A stretch of DNA of 64,000 nucleotides from Delphinus delphis (lineage: Eukaryota; Chordata; Mammalia; Artiodactyla; Delphinidae): contig NC_082689.1 in assembly GCF_949987515.2 (NCBI RefSeq), positions 66,897,746 to 66,961,745 of the forward strand, read 5' to 3'. Each line of letters starts with the position of its first letter. The first letter of the stretch is position 1. Made by a program: the position numbers and the translations under genes. The notes under the pieces were generated by a model. That model did no database searches. It was not told the origin of the DNA and was given only the letters and a program-made list of their open reading frames with translations. Below are positions 12,397 through 25,240 of the stretch, one piece after another.

Positions 12397-13739
12397 AAGA
12401 TAAAGTTTATCATGGGGAACGAATCCCCCTCCCTACAATATTGCAACCTTTAGTCATTGATTGAAGTGGCGATTTCTGTTCTTCAGAAAGGGATGGATCA
12501 TTTAGCACTATTATATTGTCTGATTATTGTTTGATTTTGGACAACATCTATCATATCTTCCCTTAATCATTTCTCTGTTTGCTTCCCTTTCTCCTTTCCT
12601 TCCTGACTCTCTTAAGTTTGAGTTTGATTTTTAAATGTTATTCCCAACTTGTTGATGGTAAATGTAACTGGATGTTTCTCAAGAGAATTGTAGAGACTTT
12701 TCAAAATACTTATATATCAAAATACTGGTATTTCGAGAATGAAACCTGTTAGTATTAAAACTATTTCAGAATTTTACTTTGATTTGTTGCAAGTTTCCCA
12801 TAGCCTACATCCCTGAACATATTCATGCTCTAACGCCCTCCCTCATGTCATCTAACGGACCTTACTTGGAAAGTAAGTCAGTGTTGTCGGGTGAATGGTG
12901 CAGAGGAAGCTGAGCATACACCCTCCCCTTGACTTCAATAACCCCCATCCCTTGCCTTTTCCTGCTGTGCTGACCCAAGTGAACTCAGTCTTTCCACATT
13001 TAAATCATTCCCAGCCCCCACGTTTACTACTGGCAGATGCTCCCACATGTTTGCATGCGTGAATTGTTAGAGCTTAGCCTTCGATGTAGAGGTACATGTT
13101 TGGTCTGTGGGATTTATGTTGGATATTCCTTTTTATTAGATGATACTTTATGGAATTATGATGAGTGTTCCTCACATGCCAGGTACTGTGCTGAGCACTG
13201 TGAGGTCTACAAAAATACAAGTCTTTTACTTTTTTTTTTTTCGATTCTTAACTTTAATTTCCCCACAGATACGCTTTTCTTTTCTGATTGGATGGTTAAT
13301 GGCATCCATTTGTGAATGTTAATCTCCTGTTATTTAGTTGCTAAACTCTGTATTGCTAGATTCTAAGCTCAAATGAACTTTCACACTTACTCCAAGTGTA
13401 ACTACAAAGAATCAGGAAAATACATTATTATTATGTTCTTTTTATTTTTCCTTTTGAATGCTCAAGAAACAAAATGTGGTTCAGATGACTAGCAGTGTCT
13501 GTGGGAGTTTATACTGTAGCCCGATCTCCCTTCAGCCTCTAGAGCCCATTTTTTTGTTAGAAATGTATTGCGTGTTCACAGATAATGGAAATAAATGTGT
13601 TATTGTGCAATTTCCTTCTCCTGTCATGGATATTTTTACTTTAAAATGGCATGGAGAAAGGAATAAGTCAAAAATTATGTGGCCGTCTGGAAATAAATGT
13701 CCATTCTCTAACATTTTTTTTGATTAACATAGGTAAACT
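12397..13739. other. Mostly unassigned stretch with a short MIR core
   Basis: 13162-13212 reads 'catgccaggtactgtgctga', a MIR landmark. Nothing else recognised. Confidence 0.45.
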
Positions 13740-14386
13740 TCACATTAATTGGGTGTACAGTTCCAGGAATTTTGGCTTATGCACAGATTCATGAAAACTC
13801 TGCCACAGTCAGGACACAGAACAGTTCTGTCCTTCCAGAGAAACTCTTCTTTGTAGTTACATCCTCCCCCATCACTGACCCTTGGTGACCACTGATCTGT
13901 CTTTCGCTATAGTTTGACTTTTTAAGAATGTCATAAAAATGGAATCATAAACTTTTGAGACCATCTGCTTTCACTTAACATACTGCCTTTGAGATTCATT
14001 CACTATGTGTATCAGTAGTTCTTTTTTTATTACTTAGTGTAGTATTACATAGTATGGATGTACTACAGTGTGTTTATCCATTCACCCATTGAATGCCATT
14101 TGGGTTGCTTCCAGTTATGAGTCATTATGAGTAGAACATTCACGTACAGGTTTTTGTGTAAGCACTAAGTTTTCATTTCTCTGTGTCTAAGAAAGTGATC
14201 GCTGGGTCATGCGGTAAGTGTGTGTTTAACTTCATGAGAAACTTCCAAACCATTTTCCAGAGTGACTCTACCATTTTGCATTCTACCAACAATGCATCAG
14301 TTTTGTTTGCTCTGCATCCTCATCAACACTTGGTATTATCCATATCTATTTTAGCCATTCTAATAGGTGTGTAGTGATCTCATTTT

Positions 14387-14595
14387 TTTTTTTTTTTTTT
14401 TTTTGCAATATGTGGGCCTCTCACTGTTGTGGCCTCTCCCGTTGTGGAGCACAGGCTCCGGACACACAGGCTCAGCAGCCATGGCTCACTGGCCCAGCCG
14501 CTCCGTGGCATGTGGGATCTTCCCGGACCGGGACACAAACCCGTGTCCCCTGCATCGGCAGGCGGACTCTCAACCACTGTGCCACCAGGGAAGCC
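14387..14595 (-). mobile_element. CHR SINE (short form)
   Basis: Poly(T) at left, head at right. TSD ctcatttt on both sides. Inserted in the old L1. Confidence 0.93.
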
Positions 14596-15417
14596 CTCAT
14601 TTTGTTTTTAATCTACATTTCCCTAGTGGTGCTAGGTGTTGGTAGACCTTCTGGTGTACTTATTTGCCTTTTGTTGATCCTCTTTAGTGAGCTGTCTGTT
14701 TAAGCCCTTTGTTGATTTTTTAAACAGGCTTATTTGTTTTCTTATTGTTGAATATTCAGTTATTTATATATTCTGGATATAAATTCTTTGTCTAATATGA
14801 GTTGCAGATATTTTCTCCCTGACTATAGTTTGTCCTTTCATTCTCTTAAGGGTGTATTTTATAGGTCAAAAGTTTCTTATTTCAATAAGGTCCAATTTGT
14901 CAATTTTTTTCTTTTATGGATTGTTCCTTGGTGTCTTATCTAAGAAGTTGTTGCCTAACCCCAGATCATGAAGATATTCTCCTGTGTATGTTTTGTGTGT
15001 TTTGTAAGCCTTACAGCTTTCCTTTGTAATTAGAGCTATTATTTACCCTGAGTTAAGTTTTGTTAAAGGTATAGAGTGTTTTGTTTGTTTGTTTTTTAGC
15101 GTACATATGTCCAATTATTCAAACATCATTTGTTGAAAAGACTATCCTCTGTCTATTGAATTTTAACCTATGTCAAAAATAAGTTCTTTATATTTGTGTG
15201 ACTTTCTTTCTAGGCTCTCTATTGTGTTTTGTTAATCTATGTGTCTATCCATTTGTCAATACCACACTGTTTTGATTAGCTTTATAGTAAGATTGAAATC
15301 GAGTAGTGTGGGTTCTCTAGCTTTCTCTTCTTTTTCAAATTGTTTCTATTCTCAGTCCTTTGCCTTACTATGTATTTTACAATCAGCTTGTCTATAGCTG
15401 CAAAAATTCTGCTGGAG

Positions 15418-15502
15418 GTTTTTTTTTTGAATTTTATTTATTTTCTTATATAGCAGGTTCTTATTAGTTATCCATTTTATACATATTAGTGTATATTGCC
15501 AA
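15418..15502 (-). mobile_element. Extremely 5'-truncated L1 insertion (85 bp)
   Basis: Only the L1 3' tip remains: poly(T), then 'atagcaggttcttattagtt' and 'tatacatattagtgtatatt', the antisense of the end of the L1 at 58.8 kb. TSD tctgctggag at 15408-15417 and 15503-15512. Confidence 0.85.
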
Positions 15503-15780
15503 TCTGCTGGAGTTTGGACTGGAATTGTGTTAAATATATGGATCAATTTGGGAAGAATGGACCTTTTTACTGTGTTGAGTCTTCTAATCCATGAACATTG
15601 TATGCCTCTCCATTTAGTTAGGTCTTCTCTGATTTCTTTTATCAGTGTCATGTAGGTTTCAGAATATAGATTCTGTATACATTTTGATGAAGTTATATCC
15701 ACATAGTTCATTTTTGTGGTATTTTAAATTTTTTCTTGACTATTATGTAGAAATATTTTTGATTTTTATGAGAGGAAATT

Positions 15781-16200
15781 TTTTTTTAACAACTTTATTG
15801 GAGTATAATTGCTTTACAATGGTGTGTTAGTTTCTGCTTTATAACAAACTGAATCAGTTATACATATACATATATGCCCATATTTCTTTCCTCTTGCGTC
15901 TCCCTCCCTCCCACCCTCCCTATCCCACCCCTCTAGGTGGTCACAAAGCACCAAGCTGATCTCCCTGTGCTATGCAGCTGCTTCCCACTAGCTATCTATT
16001 TTACGTTTGGTAGTGTATATATGTCCATGCCACTCTCACTTTCTTACAGCTTACCCTTCCCCCTCCCCATATCCTCAAGTCCATTCTCTAGTAGGTCTGT
16101 GTCTTTACTTTATTCCCGTCTTGCCCGTAGGTTCTTCATGACCTTTTTTTTTTTTAGATTTCATATATATGTGTTAGCATACGGTATTTGTTTTTCTCTA
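15781..16200 (-). mobile_element. 5'-truncated L1 3' UTR insertion
   Basis: It begins 'aacaactttattggagtata', then the C-rich antisense of the L1 polypurine tract (tctccctccctcccaccctc), and ends before 'atgaaaggaaatttt', which matches 'atgagaggaaatttt' upstream as a TSD. Confidence 0.85.
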
Positions 16201-16611
16201 TGAAAGGAAATTTTAAAAGATATTTCACTTTTTATTTCTGTGCATTAAGAGACCACTTTCCTGCTCCTTGACTCTGAACTACTGGGCTTCTCTTTGCATC
16301 TGTTGTCTGCTTCTGAGTTTTGGGCTGCCTTGAGTCCTGGCTGGGGTATACTGAAGGGAAAAAAATGGTTAATTCATCACCAGTTCAGTGGTACTTTGAA
16401 TTTTGGTCTTCTTCAGTCTACTTGCTCCAGTTTACTCTGGGTCCTCAAATTGTTGCTTCATGCATTCCATCTAAGCTTTATATCTGTATTCTATTCGAGA
16501 GACAGGGTAGTGTGTGCTTACCTCATCTTTCCTGCACCTAGAACCAAGAACAATCTCTTTTGCAGTGACTGTAACTAAGTCTTTCTAATCACATATCAAA
16601 TTTTGTTTGTT

Positions 16612-16922
16612 GGGCTTCCCTGGTGGCACAGTGGTTAAGAATCCACCTGCCAGTGCAGGGGACACGGGTTCGAGCCCTGGCCGGGAAGATCCCACATGCC
16701 GCGGAGCAACTAAGCCCAAGTGCCACAACTACTGAAGCCTGTGCTCCTAGAGCCCGTGCTCTGCAACAAGAGAAGCCATCGCAATGAGAAGGCCGCACAC
16801 CATAACTAAGAGTAGCTCCCGCTCACTACAACTAGAGAAAGCCCGCGTGCAGCAATGAAGACCCAATGCAGCCAAAACTAAATAAAATAAATTTTTTAAA
16901 AAGGATAGAAATTTATTTAAAA
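16612..16922 (+). mobile_element. CHR SINE (long form)
   Basis: The head gggcttccctggtggcacag runs to the long-form end 'gcagccaaaactaaataaaa'. TSD aaattttgtttgtt at 16598-16611 and 16923-16936. Confidence 0.95.
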
Positions 16923-16936
16923 AAATTTTGTTTGTT

Positions 16937-17753
16937 ATTATCAGGCAATCCACATATGTGTTGAGATCTTGTAACATTTCTCCCTTGTCTACTCCCTGTC
17001 AGGAAAATTACAGTACAACTCTTTTCTTAACTCTGAATGCCCAACTCCTATTTATAGTCTTAAAGTATTTATTAAAGGAAAATAATAATTTTTGGTTTGA
17101 GTAATTGGAGTTGAATATGTGATGTCAGAGTAACATTTATGACAATTTTCCTTAAAGAAGAGAAGTCATGAAAAATTATGTTTGAGCTATTTAAGACTGA
17201 TTCTGCTGCCAGCCTTGGCAAACTGTAGAGAAGATTGGAGAATTGCTATTTAAAAAACAAATCTGTGTATGAAACAAATTGTGGGAAATCTGTTACACAT
17301 TTAAAAATTTTATACAAATGATGATGAGATGTAGAGGCGGGTATTTTAAAGAGGGAATAAACTTCCTTAATTTGCCTAGGAGTCTCAGATTTTGTTTTTT
17401 TATTCACTGCTGATTTATCCACTCAGAAATTCAGTAGTGAGAGCCTTGACAATTTTTGTCTTGAAATTAGGGCAAATACATTTTCTTTTAAATTTATTGA
17501 CCACTTCCGTGTTTAAAGTTTGCTTTAGGTATACTAAGCACAAGCCAATATAACCATAGATTTCTGACCTTATCTCCAGTAATAACTGATCCTTTCAATG
17601 TAAATTTTAATAATTCTGTAGCCAGGCATAATCATTTAGTAGTAAAATTATGTAGTTTCAGTTTCAATCTGGTTTCCCCGGAAATTGAAACTATTTAGTA
17701 ACATTTGTATCTGTTAGAAGACCTCTTGCTTGGCGAAAAAGGTAACAAAAGAG
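16937..17753. other. Unassigned AT-rich stretch
   Basis: No gene or repeat recognised. Confidence 0.4.
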
Positions 17754-17760
17754 AGGTCAC

Positions 17761-17977
17761 GGGCTTCCCTGGTGGCGCAGTCGTTGAGAGTCTGCCTGCC
17801 GATGCAGGGAACACGTGTTCGTGCCCCGGTCCGGGAAGATCCCACATGCCGCGGAGCGGCTGGGCCCGTGGGCCATGGCCGCTGAGCCTGCGCGTCCGGA
17901 GCCTGTGCTCCGCAACGGGAGAGGCCACAACAGTGAGAGGCCCGCGCACCGCAAAAAACAAAAACAAACAAACAAAA
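17761..17977 (+). mobile_element. CHR SINE (short form)
   Basis: Near-consensus head and body ending cgcgcaccgcaaaaaac. Short TSD aggtcac on both sides. Confidence 0.94.
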
Positions 17978-17984
17978 AGGTCAC

Positions 17985-20900
17985 TTCTTTCTTAGAGGAA
18001 GAAGGTACTCACTGGCTTTTTCAAAAGTGGGCACAGTGTCCTCCATATTTCCTCCCGTTTTTCTTGGAAGAAAAATGTATCTTAGTTCAAAAAAATATAA
18101 TCAGAGTGTCTTGAAAACACAAGCTGACAAAATGCTTCATTTTGATGAAGGATAGACATCCGAAGGGAGGAAGGGGAAGATGGTCATGATGAAATGAAAG
18201 AGCATAAACTCCGGGATCAGAAAGATTCCACCGAGGATTTATTTGGACATTTTTGTCTCTCAGGTGAGCTCATGAAGGTTTTAGACTGATAAGAATTTGC
18301 TGCAGGAAGAGGCAGCAAGATCATGGGGGATGATGTTCTGTGCCCCTGGCTGGGGCAGGGTCTACCAGATGTCTCTCCCTGTGGACTCCCCCAACCCCCA
18401 CCCCCACCCCAGCCCAGGCCAGGAATTCCAGGAAGCCCTTTCCTCTTCAATGTCCCAGTGCCCTCCATACGAAAGCTTAACATCATGCCTACTTTAAAGG
18501 AGGGATGCGTAAAGGAATTCCGTTGTTTAGCTCAAGGCCTGCATTGAAGCATTTGGAACTGAGAGACAGTAAACTGTTAACTGACACAGCATCTGTTGTG
18601 AGGGGTTATGCCAACATATCAAATCTAGAAATTATGCAGAATGTGAACTTGGGTACTCATTTGGCCTTGCATGCAATTTCCTATCTTCTGAAGGAATGAA
18701 TTATAAAACTTACGACAACTGAAATCATACCAATGGTATATGAAAGACTTGCTGAACTTTGATCATAACATCCCTTAAATCTTCAGGAAGCTGTTTAGTT
18801 TGCATCAGCTGGTCTCAAGTTAATCGTGGTTGTCTTGTTCGTAGAGGGTGTTTCGGGCTGTAGTTTAAGGGTAGAAGTTTGCGGGTCCATCTTTCCCTCT
18901 CTGATACCTCTTATCACCCCCTCTCCCAGCTTGTCTGGCAGATTTCAGCCCGCAGGGACCCAGCATTGCCTAGCTTGGTAATGCCTGCACATGAAAGGAC
19001 TTTCAGTTACATTGATATTTTACCTGTGACTGATGACATCAGCAAAATTCCTAGAAGCAATGCCTCATTTTCCTTCTAGCCTTGTGAATAGCATTGACTT
19101 TTAGAACGTTTATGGGCAATTCTAGATGTGAAAGGATTTCAATTAATTTTTTTTCCGTCAGACAGTTTTATTAACTAAACACCTTCTCTTCTCTTTGGAA
19201 GGCCAGCCACTCCATCTGTCATCACACACCGTAAAATTTTATGAGATTGGTTACCTGGGCAGACACCCAACCTCTTTTTAAGGTTTTTATTAATTATAAT
19301 AAGTTTATGTTAATATTACTTTATTAGAAATATCCATTCTAGAAAGCTAGAAGATATTAATAAGCAAAAGTAAGGTAAAGTGACATTCTGTTACCCAGAG
19401 ATTATCTTTATTTACCCTTCAAGGTGTAGAATTCAAGATCTGTTTATGCCCACACACATTTGTTTTACCCAAATGAAATGCTGTTCATGCTGGTTTATCA
19501 ACTGCTTTTTTTTTTTTTCTTTTGCTCTGTTAATGCTCTTCACCTTTCCATGTCAATAGATTTTCATTTTATGTAATACCCAGTCCATTCTCACATTGGC
19601 TCAGTTGGCTCTAACACATTTATAAGTACTTTGTTCTAATTAGGATCTACTCTGGGGCTTTGCTGTGCATCTGGTTATGTCCTGTAAACTTCCCAAGTCA
19701 TGACGCTGACTTTTGAAAGGACCAGGCCATTTGTCCTACAAAATATTGCATTTTCTGGATTTTTCTGTTGTTTCCTTGTGGTGGTGTTAGCTTGTTCTTA
19801 AATCCCTCTATATGGAACAGTTAGATCTAGGCAACATGGACTGAAGTTAAATGGTGTTTGACTAGAATATACTGTAGATGGCATCATATATTTCATAACA
19901 TGTCACATCAGGAGGCACAAGCTCAGCCTCAATTTTCTTAGAGTGCAAACCTAGAGAGAGTTAATTTAACTGGGAGGTGGTAATTGGGCAATTTATCCAC
20001 TCCAGGTACAAGAAGGGTTTGGAAGGTATTTGCATGGTAAGTTTAATAAAATACAGTGAGTCAATGGAAATGATGAGTAGTAAAATACCATGAAGAAATT
20101 TAAGTGGCATTCAATTCACTTTAATTTGCTAAACCCTGAGGGAATTGCATATTTTTTATCAGAAGTAAAAAATATCCTTTTTCTATTATAATTTCTTCTC
20201 TCTGTCTCCGTCTGCCTCTTTTTCTCTTTCTCTCTGTGTATGTGTATAATATGCATAATATTCCTCTCCTGTTGAAGACTTTTCGGTGTGTATCCTTTTA
20301 GCCTTGTGAGTGCTTCAAAGTACTGTGTCACTTTAAAAAAAAAATTAAAGTTCTCCTTTTAGCATGCTGTTATAAAGGAGTAACTTTAAAAGAAGCATCT
20401 AGGGTAGTTTCCCTTTCAAAATAAACATATTTGATTACTTGATATGTGGAAGCAACTTTTCCCTAGAGATGAAGATGAGAAGAGTCCTAGAAGGAAGTGG
20501 GCTTAGTGAAGACTGGTAACTGTGATAAGTATTTCTCACAATTCACTTTTGTTTGTATTGGCTCTTGCTGTTGGCATTGACTTAGGAGGCTCAAAAATTC
20601 ATATTCTTGGCTTTTCTGAACAATACCAGGTCTTAAATACTAGTACTCGTTGGGTGGGGAAAGGATTTGTGAGTTTAACAATGTCTTTTGCTTTTATGTA
20701 TAAATGGTATTGACTTAAGAAGAAAACACTAGAGCAACCCAAGGCAGGGAGGGTGGAGAAAGGGGTGGGGTGCAAGGGGATGTATTTGAACCATCACACT
20801 TTGTGTAGGGAGATGAAGTTCCCTTGTGATTCCTGGGCAGTTTAAGTACCTGTGCCGTGTATGTACTGAGCCCCACTTAGTCCTATTCTTTCTCCTCCCT
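17985..20900. other. Unassigned stretch, probably unique sequence
   Basis: No gene recognised; frames of 60-90 codons show no domains. It contains the C-rich tract at 18388-18415 and a pyrimidine-rich run at 20190-20237. An unnamed old repeat may lie at 19310-19600. Confidence 0.45.
18388..18415 (-). other. Quadruplex-capable G-rich tract on the minus strand
   Basis: C runs of 5, 5, 5, 4 and 3 with 1-2 base loops (18388-18392, 18395-18399, 18401-18405, 18407-18410, 18413-18415). The minus strand fits a G4 motif and the plus strand an i-motif. Confidence 0.7.
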
Positions 20901-20913
20901 TCGTCTCTGACTG

Positions 20914-20947
20914 CATTGTTCAGGGGTGTGCCCCTGACTGAACAATG
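20914..20947. other. Imperfect hairpin
   Basis: cattgttcagggg pairs with cccc...tgaacaatg around tgtg, with a 4-base bulge (tgac) in the right arm. 13 pairs in all. Confidence 0.7.
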
Positions 20948-22894
20948 GGATTTGCCAAATGGTATGAAATTTGCTGGGTCATCACTGTGCCTGAAGTAAA
21001 GGGTCACTGAAATGTCAGAATTCTAAGTATGGCATTGTACGATTTTTAAGGACGTCTGCATTTCCCTCACCTGATTTTTGTCTTCCCTACCCACCTCACC
21101 CCATGCCCTCCCCCAAATCACCTGAAATGAACTGGTATCTGTATACTTCTGGAAATTCTTACCAAGACTGCCCCCAGGTGTAAGATGCCTCTCAAACTCG
21201 AAGACATTCCTTCTACTCTTCATACGTAGCATTTAGATGAGTGCAATTTTCTTTTATCTTACATCTATGGAATGATTTAGGTACCGCTATTGCCAGGATA
21301 CAGATGACAAGGCTGTGGCTCAACTTCAGTTTTGAGGTTTGGATTTTTCCTTTTAAGCAGTTGGCACCTTAAAAAGGCAGACAATTCTTTTGCTTAACAA
21401 AGAGTTCTGCTGTTACTTCCTTCAAATTCATTCTTCCTCTTCTAAGTATATGTGACCTGGTGATTATAAATAGAAAACCATATGATTTGGGGGGCCTAAC
21501 TATGATTGAGTAATTAAATAACTTATGTAAAATTGTTTAACTATCATGTAAAACTTTTCATAATATGAATTTTAAAACACACACACACAAATCTTTAATT
21601 TGTAATTGAAAACTGCCTTTATAATGAATGACCCTAATGATGTTCATACTTCGTGCTTTATAAAGGAAAATACTTACGGTCTTATTGATTTTTCTGATGA
21701 GTAAAATGGTACTAACCTCAGCCTGCTATAAATAGGCACTGTACTTGGTTTTGAATTGCTGAATGGTTTCTCGTACAAATGTCTTTCTTATTCTATGAAA
21801 TACTAGGATTCTTTTTTCCTTTTTATTTCTCATCACATGTACACCCATTAATATTGGAAGGGAATTTCACGTAGAACTTAACATGGAAGCTATAAAAACA
21901 AAAATCTTTCAAAGTACAGCATGTTTCCTGGTCACTAGTGATTTGAGTCGTAAGGATCCATGCAAAAACAAAGATTAATTAGGGTAAAACATTATCATAA
22001 AAGTCTCTCATTTGTTTTCCTCTAGAATTTTCTGGCAAAATAAAATGTATGTCAAAATTACATGCAAAAATACTTGAAATTAAGTCTTGTTAGCTAAAAT
22101 ATATCACATTTGTAAAAGATTCAGTTTTGATAGTGCTGGAAATCTAAGATGGTATAAATCCCTTCTTTCTTAGTTTTATATTTTAAAGAAAAGGCCAAAA
22201 CCTTTCTTTTATAAACCACTATCATGTATCAGGGTTTTCTTCCAGCTGAAAAAAATTTTCCGTTTATTTCTACAATATAAATAGTGTGCAAGTCACCCCA
22301 GAAAGGGATATACTGGGTATTTCAGAGACCTGAATCATAATCTACTTGGGGGTAGGTCTGGCTCACAAGGGTAAATTTAAGAGTTTCTGCCCTTTGCTGC
22401 TGGGGTGGGGGGCGCGTCTAGGAGCATGTTATCTCTGGACTGCTTTTGGAATTAAGGGGCACAAGATAAAGGTGGTGATTCTTTTTACCCTAGGCTGAGT
22501 AGTGATCCCTGATTGGAAATTCAGTGGAGTTTCGTGGTAAGAATGTTTATGGGTGGGAACTACAGGGTGTGTCTTCCCATGGAATGTCCACTCCAAGGAG
22601 AGGTCTGGAGTATTGTAGGCCATGGAAGGGATTAACCCTGGGGTGGGGCAGCAGTAGGTCACTTAATCTTCCCCAATACTGATTTTCGGGCAGGAGTTTT
22701 TGAAGGGTAGGATCTTCACAGATAAAGAGTATGTGCTTAAAAGTGTTGTCTCCATATACACAGCATTAGTAAAAAAAAAAAAAAAAAAGGATGTTTCAAA
22801 ACTTTAAGTATTCCTAGAAGTCTTATTGAGCCAAAAGAACTTTTAAGTGACTTGAAAATGGAATTTTTCCCCCCCTTATGGCATCTAGTGCTTG
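20948..22894. other. Unassigned stretch
   Basis: No gene recognised. Short (CA)n at 21579-21588 and a poly(A) at 22771-22788. Confidence 0.4.
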
Positions 22895-23050
22895 TTAAGT
22901 TACTTTACATATGCAATTTTAATACATAGTGTTTAGCAGTGTTTCTGTGTGGTTGGTACTGAGCTCTTTGAACATTGAGGAAACTGAGGCCCAAGGTCAC
23001 ATAGTGAGTAAAGGAGCCTGAGGCCCTAGGTATTAACTTGTGTTATATGT
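22895..23050 (+). repeat. MIR-like remnant
   Basis: 'gaggaaactgaggcccaagg' followed by 'tcacatagtgagtaaaggag' is the MIR 3' region. Confidence 0.75.
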
Positions 23051-24229
23051 TTCTTAGTCATAATGCTTTGTAAAAAGCTGACCATTTTCAGTTATGAGAT
23101 AACCAAGACCCTAACTCTTCTTTCAGGAGCAAATGGGAAATTGGTTTGGGAAGTGGATCTACTCCTTATTTAAGGTAGCCTCTCTTATGCGTTTATCAAA
23201 GGAGGATTTGGATTAACAAAATAAAATAATTGAGCACTTATATATATTTTTTCCCCACTGTGCAACCCGCTTCAGTGCCTGCAGCCTACAGGCAGAAGCC
23301 GGGCAATGGTTCTGAGCCAGTTTGCTCCAGCATGGGACACTATGTGAGGCCCAGGGGGATGGGCCTGCCATAAATCCAAACCCATGCATAGCACTTATCT
23401 TTTTAAATATCTTAATACAAATGTGTAGTATCAGTTTTCAGTTTCAGAACATAAAAGAAAACCTAGCTGTTTTAAATAGAAAAGAAGGGAATGATATTGA
23501 TAAAAGTGTTGGCAGTTAAGAGCAGCAGGACCTAGGCTAGGCTGTTAGGTGTGTTAACGCCTTTTATCTGGCCTGGCAGGGGCACTGCTGCTTCTGCTAC
23601 AGTCAGGAAGGTGGAGAAGCTGCCCTTAGAGTATCACTGTGATGCAGAAAGAAAAAAAGTGTCCCATCCATGCTTTGCTTTTTTATACCCATGAGATTAG
23701 TTACTGGACAAAGGAGTGCGTGGCAGCAAAACCCAGCGTCTCACAACCTTGCTTAGCTCACTTTCTTCTTCCTAATCTCGTGCCTGCATATCTAATTTGT
23801 AGACCCATGGTTGCAAGGGAGCCTGGAAAAAGAAACGTGTAGGGTTTTGGCCTCTGTCATACAGGAAGGTACACAGGAAGGACATTGGTATGGAGGTTGA
23901 GCTCCAGTCCACTATGTCCATCCTACCATTAATACCATTAAAAAAGAATCATGGCGATGGAGGAGACCTGGCTTTGTTTTCCATGACCACATTTCCTGAC
24001 CTTCCTCACCTCTGACCCTCATTAAAATATCACCTTGGGCCTTTCTGGTCCTATGTCCTGTGGAAGATTTTCCAATTTTTCCAGTGTTTTGAGGGAGTAC
24101 ATATATAGTTGACAAGATTTTTTTTTTTTCTAACAATAATTTAATTTCTGAGAAACTGCCATCATGATATGTTAGCAGCTTCTAGATATAATCTGTTTGC
24201 TGTTAGGATGAGTGTTCATTTTTTTTCCT
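23051..24229. other. Unassigned stretch
   Basis: No gene or clear repeat recognised. Confidence 0.4.
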
Positions 24230-24570
24230 TCCAGTTTTTTTGAGATACAGTTGACATGTAGCACTTTATAAGTTTAAGGTGTACAGCGTAATGATTTGAC
24301 TCACATACATCACGAAATGATGAGCACTGTAAGTTTAGTGAGCATCCAGTAATCTCATTTAAAAAACATTTTTTTCCTTGTGGTGAGAACACTTGGGATT
24401 TGATCTCAACTTTCATATATAACATAGAGCAGTCTTAATTATACTGATCATACTGTACATCACATCCCTAGTACCTTTTTATCGTATAACTGGAAGTTTG
24501 TACCTTTTGACCACCTTTATTCTGCCCCTCCCCACCCCTGCCTCTGGTAACCACAAAGATTTTTTTTTAA
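24230..24570 (-). repeat. Old L1 3'-UTR fragment
   Basis: 'tttgagatacagttgacatg', 'tttaaggtgtacagcgtaat' and 'ataactggaagtttgtacct' in antisense order match the same part of the L1 at 38.4 kb. Confidence 0.8.
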
Positions 24571-25111
24571 CCATGCCATTCGGGAAGTTTTTGGTGAATA
24601 AATACTTTTAAAATAAATATTTGATTAATATGTGCAGTTATACTTTTTTAAAAAACATTTTTAGGAGGTTGGATATTATAGCAAATGGAGCAAGGGATGC
24701 TAGAGCTAAACTCTAGTTCTTCATCCCAAAGTACCGGAAAAAAGTAGTTAGTGATATAACTCTGGGAGAGTATTCAGCAGAGTACTTTTTCAAAGGTAAG
24801 CTGCAGAGAATAAAGTGTGTGTGTACAATATAAACTTCTGTATTTATATATACCTTATTTCTGGATGGAAAGTAATTTAGATGTGGATTTTCCTGGAGAT
24901 TTCTGATGGGAGTTATCTTTTGGAGAGCACATTATAAGGCAATAGTTCAAGTTATGCAAAAGTGTGGAAAGGAAGGAAGTTATTTCTAAGCTAAAATTGT
25001 GTCTTTTGGCATTGTTTTTAGTTCAGGTGCCTAAAACTGTCAAAAGCTGAATTGGCTTCTAGAGAGAAGTAGTGTCCTCCAGAACTTTCCCTCAGTGACC
25101 GTTGCTGTGTT

Positions 25112-25240
25112 ATGTAAACCATGTTTCCTTTTCTGGAGTTCCTTGTGTAGTCTTTCCAGTTTTTTCTTTACTGATCTTCTTAAAAGTTTTTATGCTTAGT
25201 GAGCAAATATAAGATACCAGTTTCTAAGCTAAGAGAAAAA
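25112..25240 (+). repeat. Dispersed duplication, copy A (about 130 bp)
   Basis: Shares 'cttcttaaaagtttttatgc' and its surroundings with 26046-26177, at about 85-90% identity by eye. Not recognised as a known repeat family. Confidence 0.85.

Larger units (their letters stand above)
13740..15780 (-). repeat. Old L1 (L1M-type) 3' half, antisense, with nested insertions
   Basis: Landmarks in antisense order include 'ggtgaccactgatctgtctt', 'atggatgtactacagtgtgt', 'ttctgaatatttctc'-like positions and the ORF2 C-terminal stretch at 15520-15711 (minus frame with WRGIQCSWIRRLNTVKRSILPK). It is broken by a CHR SINE at 14387-14595 and an 85-bp L1 insertion at 15418-15502. Confidence 0.85.

Noticed and set aside
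18217..18486. An exon with a splice donor at tcaggtgagc (about 18261)
   Set aside because: The donor match alone is weak; no acceptor or coding continuity was found.
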